Positions 1 to 6,300 of a DNA stretch of 13,224 nucleotides are shown one piece after another. The stretch spans positions 1-13,224 of the forward strand of contig QMPB01000067.1 of the NCBI GenBank assembly GCA_003648395.1, in the 5' to 3' direction. Position 1 is the first letter of the stretch; every line of letters starts with the position of its first letter. Source of the DNA: Bacteroidota bacterium. Lineage in GTDB: Bacteria; Bacteroidota; Bacteroidia; Bacteroidales; UBA1556. Under the pieces are notes generated by a model, which saw only the letters and a list, made by a program, of their open reading frames with translations, had not been told where the DNA came from and searched no databases. The position numbers and the translations under genes were made by a program.

Positions 1-4
1 CGTT

Positions 5-943
5 ATGTATAAATATTTATTTGGACCAGTTCCTTCACGAAGATTAGGTATGTCGTTGGGGGTTGATTTAGTTCCTAAAAAAGTATGTTCTCTTGACTGT
101 GTTTATTGTGAAGTGGGAAAAACTACAAAACTTACAATTGTGGAAAAGGAGTATATCCTTTTTGATAAAATAAAGGAAGAATTACTTAATTATTTCAATA
201 ATAATCCTGATCCTGATTATATCACTTTTTCGGGTTCTGGAGAGCCCACTTTAAATAGTAAGATAGGGGATATTCTTGGTTTTATTAGACAAAATAGACC
301 CAATATTCCGGTTGCTGTTTTAACAAATGGTACAATGCTATTTGATAAAAAGGTAAGAGAAGCAATAATTGATGCCGATGTTATTCTTCCTTCTTTAGAT
401 GCAGCAACACAAGAGGTATTTGAAAAAATAAATCGTCCTGCCAAGGGCCTCACTATTGATAAATATATAAAAGGAATTGTTGATTTCAAAAAAATATTTA
501 AAGGAAAATTATGGCTAGAAATTTTTATTTTACCAGGCTATAATGATTCAAAAAGCGAATTAATAGAATTAAAAAACGCAATTCAAAAGATAAATCCAGA
601 TTCCATTCAATTAAACACCCTGGATAGACCGGGCACGGTTTCTAATTTAAAAGGTGCAAGTAAAAAGGAATTGCAGGATATAATAAATTTTTGGAAATTA
701 GATAATGTGCAAATAATTTCTTCAGCCCCTGAAAGGAAAAATATTCAATCATATCGTACTGATATTGAAACGGCTATTGTTGAAACAATTTTACGACGAC
801 CCTGTACTCTCGACGATTTAAATAAAATATTGGGTATTCATGTTAATGAAATTAATAAATACCTTGATGTTTTAGATGCAGAAAACATTATAGAATCAGT
901 AGAGCAAGAAAGGGGAATATTTTATCAAATAAAGGAGAAATAA
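5..943 (+). CDS. Radical SAM protein, wyosine-synthase-like (COG0731-type)
   Basis: A 312-residue radical SAM enzyme. The iron-sulfur motif CxxxCxxC is at C28, C32 and C35 (CSLDCVYC). It is preceded by the GPVPSRRLG signature at residues 7-15, which marks the group related to archaeal tRNA-Phe imidazoG37 (wyosine) synthase Taw1. The glycine-rich SAM-binding stretch SGSGEPTL is at residues 76-83 and LTNGT at 106-110. Residues about 254-312 look like a small winged-helix tail, which is common in bacterial members. The wyosine base is archaeal/eukaryotic, so the substrate of bacterial members is not established and I do not assign a reaction. The start is chosen because the GPVPSRRLG motif normally lies within the first ten or so residues. 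The promoter lies outside the window. The next gene follows after 27 bases on the same strand, so co-transcription with two metal transporters is likely. Family is confident; function is unknown. Confidence 0.9.
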   Translation: MYKYLFGPVPSRRLGMSLGVDLVPKKVCSLDCVYCEVGKTTKLTIVEKEYILFDKIKEELLNYFNNNPDPDYITFSGSGEPTLNSKIGDILGFIRQNRPNIPVAVLTNGTMLFDKKVREAIIDADVILPSLDAATQEVFEKINRPAKGLTIDKYIKGIVDFKKIFKGKLWLEIFILPGYNDSKSELIELKNAIQKINPDSIQLNTLDRPGTVSNLKGASKKELQDIINFWKLDNVQIISSAPERKNIQSYRTDIETAIVETILRRPCTLDDLNKILGIHVNEINKYLDVLDAENIIESVEQERGIFYQIKEK

Positions 944-970
944 TAGAATACTTGATAAAGAGATTAAGCT

Positions 971-2002
971 ATGAATATCGAAATATATAGTATATTTAAA
1001 CAAGCGATTACTATAACAAGTTTTGTTTTTGTGATGATGTTGGTTATAGAATATATTAACGTACAAACGAGTGGTTTATGGATAAATATTGTTACAAAAA
1101 ATAAATGGAAACAATATTTATTTGCAGCGCTATTGGGTGTTATTCCTGGGTGCCTTGGTGCTTTTACAGCTGTTGCTCTTTTTTCTCATAGGATGATTTC
1201 TTTTGGAGCAATTGTTACTACTATGATTGCTACAAGTGGAGATGAGGCCTATGTTATGTTTTCTATGTTTCCACAAAAAGCAGCTCTATTAACCTTAATT
1301 TTATTTGTTTTAGCTATTATTGCAGGATACTTGACTGATAAATTTTATACTCCAAAAAAGATATTAAGCAAATTTTCAGATAATGATTTCCCCTTACACA
1401 CTGAGGAAAAGTGTAATTGTTTTCAAAAAAACATGTTTTGGCATCAATTGTTTCATCCTTCGTTTCATCGTTTATTCTTGGTGACATTAATAATTATTTT
1501 ATTAACCAGTTTCTCTGTTGGTTGGATAGCAGGAAATGCGAAGTTGTGGATTAGAATTTCAATAATAACGGTTGTTAGTTTTTCCGTATTTATTGCTATT
1601 AGTGTACCAAATCATTTTTTAGAGAAACACTTATGGGGGCATATTGTTAAAAAACACCTTGGAAGAATATTTTTATGGACATTTGGTACTTTGTTAGTTT
1701 TTGGCATATTAGTAAGTTATATTGATATAGAATCGTGGATGTCGACTAATATGTTTATTGTATTACTTTTTGCTATTTTAATAGGTATTATTCCAGAATC
1801 GGGACCACACTTGATTTTTGTAACATTATTTGCACAAGGGAGTATTCCCTTTAGTATTTTATTGGCAAGCTCAATTGTTCAAGACGGACATGGGATGCTT
1901 CCATTGCTTGCAGAATCGAGAAGATCTTTCTTTGCTATAAAAGCTGTTAATATAATATATGCTCTTATTATAGGAATAGGAGGTTATTTGGTTGGCTTAT
2001 AA
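971..2002 (+). CDS. Putative manganese transporter / ArsP_2-type heavy-metal exporter
   Basis: A 343-residue integral membrane protein with roughly ten hydrophobic segments. It shows an internal two-fold repeat. GVIPGCLGAF (56-65) in the first half is echoed by GIIPESGPH (272-280) in the second. ATSGDEAYVM (87-96) is echoed by QDGHGMLPLLAES (304-316). Paired polar motifs inside membrane segments of this kind are typical of transporters with inverted repeats. The central hydrophilic loop (about 128-166) carries potential metal ligands: CNC at 148-150 and histidines at 143, 158, 162 and 166. The sequence matches my recollection of the family annotated as 'putative 10TM heavy-metal exporter, ArsP_2' or 'putative manganese transporter'. 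The substrate is inferred from family naming, not from the sequence. It lies 27 bases after the radical SAM gene and 21 bases before a ZIP transporter gene, which supports a role in divalent metal balance. No Shine-Dalgarno sequence precedes the ATG, as usual in Bacteroidota. Confidence 0.8.
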   Translation: MNIEIYSIFKQAITITSFVFVMMLVIEYINVQTSGLWINIVTKNKWKQYLFAALLGVIPGCLGAFTAVALFSHRMISFGAIVTTMIATSGDEAYVMFSMFPQKAALLTLILFVLAIIAGYLTDKFYTPKKILSKFSDNDFPLHTEEKCNCFQKNMFWHQLFHPSFHRLFLVTLIIILLTSFSVGWIAGNAKLWIRISIITVVSFSVFIAISVPNHFLEKHLWGHIVKKHLGRIFLWTFGTLLVFGILVSYIDIESWMSTNMFIVLLFAILIGIIPESGPHLIFVTLFAQGSIPFSILLASSIVQDGHGMLPLLAESRRSFFAIKAVNIIYALIIGIGGYLVGL

Positions 2003-2023
2003 AAAACATGAAATATAAAAACT

Positions 2024-2839
2024 ATGACTTTAGAATGGTTACTTGAATATAATCCTGTATTATTAGCTCTCTTTGCGGGTATATTTACGTGGAGTATAAC
2101 AGCATTAGGAGCAGCAATGGTTTTTTTCTTTAAAGAGATTAAACCAAAGTTTTTTAATTTAATGCTTGGTTTTGCAGCAGGAATAATGATCGCTGCGAGT
2201 TTTTGGTCTTTACTAATGCCGGCAATTGAAATGTCGGAAAAACAAGGAGGCGTGGCGTGGTTGCCAGCAGCAATAGGTTTTTTATCTGGAGGAGCTTTTT
2301 TATTATTAATTGATAAAATACTTCCGCATTTACACTTAGGCCTACCTATGAAAAAAGCCGAAGGAATAAAAACCTCGTGGCAACGTAGTACGTTACTCGT
2401 TCTTGCAATAACTTTACATAATATTCCTGAAGGACTGGCTGTTGGTGTTGCTTTTGGTGCCTTAGCTAATAATCCTGATATTGGAACTTTAGCTGGAGCC
2501 ATCACTCTTGCAGTTGGTATTGGCCTACAAAATTTTCCTGAAGGAACAGCTGTTTCCGTTCCTTTGCGAAGAGAGGGATTATCACGACTAAAAGCATTTA
2601 ATTATGGACAATTATCAGGTCTAGTTGAACCTATTGCTGCTGTATTTGGGGCGTATTTAGTTTTGGCAATAACTCCAATCTTGCCTTATGCTCTTTCGTT
2701 TGCTGCTGGAGCAATGATATTTGTTGTTGTTGAAGAATTGATTCCAGAATCACAATCTGGAAACGAAACAGATTATTCAGCAGCGGGAGTAATGATAGGT
2801 TTTGTAATAATGATGATACTTGATGTTGCTTTGGGATGA
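2024..2839 (+). CDS. ZIP family divalent metal transporter (GufA/ZIP11-like)
   Basis: A 271-residue polytopic membrane protein of the ZIP family, which moves Zn2+, Mn2+, Fe2+ or similar ions into the cytoplasm. The diagnostic metal-site motifs are present: HNIPEG in TM4 (H132, N133, E136) and QNFPEG in TM5 (Q169, N170, E173). Acidic residues E237/E238 in TM6 match the binuclear site seen in bacterial ZIPs. The loop between TM3 and TM4 contains PHLHLG (101-106), a short histidine-bearing stretch at the usual position of the variable ZIP loop. Length and glycine-rich helices fit the GufA/ZIP11 branch. The start at 2024 is preferred because an ATG at 2008 opens a different frame that stops within 13 codons. 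It is the last gene of the plus-strand cluster and is followed directly by a hairpin overlapping its stop codon. Metal specificity cannot be read from the sequence. Confidence 0.92.
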   Translation: MTLEWLLEYNPVLLALFAGIFTWSITALGAAMVFFFKEIKPKFFNLMLGFAAGIMIAASFWSLLMPAIEMSEKQGGVAWLPAAIGFLSGGAFLLLIDKILPHLHLGLPMKKAEGIKTSWQRSTLLVLAITLHNIPEGLAVGVAFGALANNPDIGTLAGAITLAVGIGLQNFPEGTAVSVPLRREGLSRLKAFNYGQLSGLVEPIAAVFGAYLVLAITPILPYALSFAAGAMIFVVVEELIPESQSGNETDYSAAGVMIGFVIMMILDVALG

Positions 2840-2880
2840 AAAATTGGATTGGAAAATTAATAGATCCAAATTTTTCATTT
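2839..2880 (+). terminator. Candidate Rho-independent terminator after the ZIP gene
   Basis: The arms 2839-2849 (AAAAATTGGAT) and 2864-2875 (ATCCAAATTTTT) pair as an 11-bp stem with one bulged A at 2870 and a 14-base loop. A T-rich stretch (TTTTTCATTTTTG) covers the right arm and runs past it. The left arm starts in the stop codon of the ZIP gene, as is common for an operon end. The stem is AT-rich, so strength is uncertain. Confidence 0.55.
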
Positions 2881-2904
2881 TTGATTTAAAAGCTACAAGC
2901 TGTT

Positions 2905-2932
2905 AAATAAACAGAGTTGTTTATTTTTATTA
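2905..2932 (+). terminator. Second small hairpin with T-tract, backup terminator
   Basis: AAATAAAC (2905-2912) and GTTTATTT (2919-2926) form an 8-bp stem with a 6-base loop, followed by TTATTAC. It could be a second stop signal for the plus-strand operon. The stem is almost entirely A-T, so this is a weak call. Confidence 0.3.
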
Positions 2933-2935
2933 CTA

Positions 2936-2994
2936 TAAAAAAATAGCCATAAACACCCCTCCAATAAAAATTGAGAAAATACTTATGGCTATTA
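2936..2994 (-). terminator. Diverged copy of the serS terminator, wobble-paired on the minus strand
   Basis: In minus-strand RNA the arms 2973-2993 and 2942-2962 form a 21-position stem with one mismatch (2960/2975). Fourteen or fewer Watson-Crick pairs and seven G-U pairs hold it together, with a 10-base loop. The minus strand then runs into TTTTTTT (complement of 2937-2943). In plus-strand RNA the seven wobble positions become A-C mismatches and only an 11-bp outer stem remains. The right arm matches the arm of the serS terminator at 8535-8552 in 17 of 18 bases, so this is a duplicated terminator. It now lies downstream of the giant T9SS gene and probably ends its transcript. Confidence 0.65.
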
Positions 2995-3017
2995 TTATAT
3001 AATAATATTTATTATTC

Positions 3018-3077
3018 TTACTTTATATACTTAAATCCAGTATAAGGAACTAATGCTTTAGTGATTTTAATTCCTTG
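3018..3077 (-). pseudogene. Remnant of the serS 3' end (last ~19 codons)
   Basis: Read on the minus strand, this stretch encodes GIKITKALVPYTGFKYIK followed by a stop. That matches the C-terminus of the intact SerS in this window (GIRIPKALVPYTGFEYIK) in 15 of 18 residues. At DNA level, 3022-3059 and 8582-8619 differ at only two positions. Similarity fades at about 3070, and the frame meets a stop at 3081-3083, so no functional gene remains. The fragment keeps the same orientation and the same spacing to its hairpin as at the intact serS, so tail and terminator were duplicated or displaced as one unit. The two copies are direct repeats flanking the giant T9SS gene. Confidence 0.85.
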
Positions 3078-3196
3078 TTTTTAATGGGAAGCAAGTATTC
3101 GAGTTCAGCTTTATGGAGCTCACAGACTTAACTTATCTTGATAAATGTATAGCAGGATTTACCAAGGTTAGTAAAGCGTTAGGTGTATTGAAATAG
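3071..3196 (+). pseudogene. Possible C-terminal remnant of a PLP-dependent alpha-oxoamine synthase
   Basis: An open plus-strand frame of 41 codons ends at the TAG at 3194-3196. Its first ATG (3113) would give a peptide of only 27 residues. The translation contains NGKQVFEFSFMELTDL followed by TYLDKCIAGFTKVSKALGV and ends in LK. The wording, with an S-x-M step, an acidic/leucine-rich helix and an ending like F-x-K-V-x-K-x-L-G-V, resembles the C-terminal tail of alpha-oxoamine synthases (serine palmitoyltransferase, BioF or Kbl type). This rests on memory of the family and is unsearched. The body of the gene is missing. It begins exactly where the reverse-oriented serS remnant ends, so two gene tails are joined head to head, which marks a rearrangement point. 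Confidence 0.4.
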
Positions 3197-3307
3197 AAAA
3201 TTATATTAATTATATTTCCTTTTTTTGTTTATTGATATTTCCCTTCTATTATTTTTATATCTGCTGAATTTTTTTATTTCAAACCATTAAAGATTACTGT
3301 AAATTAA
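3197..3307. other. AT-rich non-coding spacer
   Basis: Very AT-rich DNA with T-runs (for example 3225-3237 and 3270-3280) and stops in all frames. No coding potential, recognisable RNA or clear promoter was seen. It separates the gene-tail scar from the terminator of the giant T9SS gene. Confidence 0.5.
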
Positions 3308-3343
3308 CAATCCCCCATATACATAATCATATATAGGGGATTG
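3308..3343 (-). terminator. Hairpin 25 bases after the T9SS cargo gene
   Basis: Arms 3308-3321 and 3330-3343 form a 14-bp stem (core AATCCCC / GGGGATT plus an AT extension) with an 8-base loop. In minus-strand RNA the single non-canonical position (3316/3335) is a G-U pair. It lies 25 bases beyond the stop of the minus-strand giant gene. The bases after it on the minus strand (TTAATTTAC) are only moderately U-rich, so it may terminate weakly or protect the mRNA 3' end. The displaced serS terminator further on could be the main stop. Confidence 0.6.
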
Positions 3344-3368
3344 AGTTATTAATTATTTTGAAAATACC

Positions 3369-6300
3369 TTATTCAAGTATTACTTTTTCCAAAAGAAATC
3401 CATCTGTTGTAATAATTTTTAATAGATATACACCATATGAATTATCACTAAGATCAATTATAATATTTTTACTCTTAGGAGAGTTCTTATATTCATTTAT
3501 CTTTTGACCGTGGACATTCATTACTTCAATATTTATAATGTTTTCACCGCTAATATTAATTATACCTTTAGTTGGATTGGGGAATATCTTAATAGAACTC
3601 TTAAAATCAGAGTTTGTTATTCCAACACTATTATAATAATAGTTTGAAGAGCTACTACTACATCCACTGCTATTGGTAACCTTTACGTAATAGTTACCAT
3701 TATTATTGGCGATATAATAATAGTTTGTTGCTCCACTAATTGCGCTGTTTGAATAATACCATTGATTACCTGCGCTACTTGAAGAAAATAAAGTATCAAA
3801 AGAATTACTAATTGTTGGTGTAGTAGGAGTATTATTTATCATTACGCCATAGTTATTTGAGTAAGGTCCTGTTCCACAATTATTTGTAGCAGAAACCTTT
3901 ATGTTTGTTTGACCCACATATTGATTATCCCAATTAATAACAGCATTAGTGCTATTTCCTGAAATAACACCAGCAGATGATGGACTTAAAGTCCAATTAT
4001 AAGAAGTAGCATAATTAGTTGGGCTAACATAATAGTTTGTGTTATTATTATTTTTACATAAACTATTTGGCCCTGTAGGAGTAGCTGTTGAACCAGGAAT
4101 TGCGTTTATTGAAACGTTAAGAGGACTTGATGCGCTACCATTACCACAGCTATTAGAACCCATAACTGTTACTGTAGTATTTCCTGTAAAAGTATTATTC
4201 CAATCCACAGTTGCAGTTACTCCATTACTAGTTATTACTCCTGCACTTGACGGACTTATTGTCCATTGGTAAGTACTTGCATTAGGAATGGATGTAGTAT
4301 TATATGTAGTATTTATAGGATTCACACATAATACACTTGTTCCTGTTGGAGTAGATGCCGCAACGGGCGTAGATCCGACATTAATAACTATAGAATCAGA
4401 ATTTAACCCACTTCCGCAAGTATTTGTTCCTTTTACTTGCACGTATGCAGTTCCTGTATAAGCACTTGCCCATGTTACAACTGCATTTGTTGTGCTTCCA
4501 CTAATTGTTCCTGCTGTTGATGGATATAAACTCCAAATATAAGCAAGAGCAGAAGTAGAACCAGTTGTTGAATAATTTGATGTTGTAATACTATTTGTAC
4601 AAATAGTAGAAGCTCCTGTTGGTATGGCAGCTTGAGAAGGTGAAGGATTTACCGTAATAACTTGACTTATAGAGTCAGAAAAAGCGCCATTATTAGCTAT
4701 TAGAGTTATTGTATAAATACCTGCTGATGTAAATGTTTTAGATAAATCTTGTGTTGTTGAAATTATGATTCCATTTTCTTTCCAGGTGTATGATGTGGCA
4801 TTATTAGAAGTATTAGTAAATGTAGTTTGAATGCCCGTACATAATAACGAGGAAGGTGTTGTGAACCCTGCTGTTACAGTAATAGTTGTAGAACCAAATA
4901 TATTAATATCATCAATATAAAGATTGTTTCCATAATTATCATAACCTTGGAAAGCGATAACTACATTGTCATTACCAGCATAAGCACTTATATCTATTGA
5001 ATCACAATCTGCACCTATTGCTGATCCGCACCATTCATTTGCTGATGTAGGAGTAAAGCTTGCACTTTGAGTATATGTTGCATCGGGAGCTGTTGCAAAA
5101 TTTCCCGTTCCTCCCTCACCATAAGAAGCTAATCTATTCCAAGTAACACCACAGTTACCAGAAATATATATTATTAACGAATCCGTTGAAGATGCACTAT
5201 ATCTTGTGTAAGCGTGTTTGTATTGTAATGTTGCTGTTACTAAAGAACTTAAGTTTATAGTAGGAGTAATAAAATCATCTCTTTGACCGGAGTGATTGTT
5301 ACTATAATAATTCATAGCAGCAGACCTTGTACTATTACCGTTTCCAGATGTGTTTACCAAAACCCAACTTGATAAATTATCAGGATTATTGGTTTTCCAA
5401 TTTGATAAGGTAGTAGATGTTGTTTCAAAATCTTCGATAAATGGAGTTTGAAAGCCGCCAACTTTTATAATATCATTAATTGTTTTTGTATCACTTCCGT
5501 TTCCATTAGTAGCAGTAAGGCTAACGTTATAATATCCTGAATTAGGAAATTTCACCTCAGGGTTTTGAGAGCTAGCACTTGTACCATTAATAAACGTTAC
5601 ATTGTTTGGAGTGAATACCCAATACCAAGATGTTGGAGAAAAGGATGAAGCATCAGTGAATAAAACTGTATCGCTGGTACAAATGAAGGTATTACTAGTA
5701 TTAAAACTAGTAAGTGGGGCACTTGAATTAGCGTCATATGGTTCAATTTCCCATAAGCCTCTTCCGTATGTTGCAGCTCTTAGTTTATTGTTTTGAGGAT
5801 TTGAATTGTAGTATATTTCCAATTCACCAATTCTAACTTTAGGTAAATTAGGGTTATATTCTTGCCAATTATCGGTACCATATTTATAATATACTCCAAG
5901 TTGAGTTCCTACATATAGCATTTCGCTAGAAGAAACTGTTGTGTCTTGTACTATTGAATATAAAGGAACACTTGGTAATCCTGTAGAAATATTAGTCCAG
6001 GTTGTTCCTCCATTGGTTGTTTTATATACATTATCTGAATTATAACCACTTAAAGTAACCCAAACTGTATTAGGGTCTGTACTTTTTATAGCAATATATG
6101 TAATACTTGAATAGCTAAAAGGCAGTGTTCCTGTTATAGTAGTCCAAGAAGTACCTCCATTTGTTGTTTTCCAAATATTTGATGGGTCAGCTACATATAG
6201 AACTGATGTATTTGAAGAAGAAATTGCCATTGAATTTATTTTGTCTGAACTATTCATAGTTGAAATCTTTGTCCACGAAGTGCCTTTGTTGGTTGTTTTC

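Noticed and set aside
217..489. A 90-codon minus-strand open frame within the radical SAM gene
   Set aside because: It is a shadow of a strongly supported coding sequence, and its hydrophobic look comes from the antisense codons.
1984..2505. A 173-codon minus-strand open frame over the ZIP gene
   Set aside because: It lies entirely antisense to a gene with clear ZIP motifs; its translation is low in complexity and shows no family features.
3113..3196. A possible small protein of 27 residues starting at ATG 3113
   Set aside because: The similarity to an enzyme C-terminus extends upstream of this ATG, which fits a truncated remnant better than a new small gene.
3197..3307. Search for a transposon end or integrase relic between the scar and the cargo gene
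   Set aside because: No terminal inverted repeats, target duplication or recombinase motifs could be recognised in this AT-rich stretch.
3828..4634. Possible CRISPR or satellite array from regularly recurring sequence
   Set aside because: The periodicity is about 267 bases, in frame, and visible mainly at protein level, so these are tandem Ig-like domains and not a CRISPR array.
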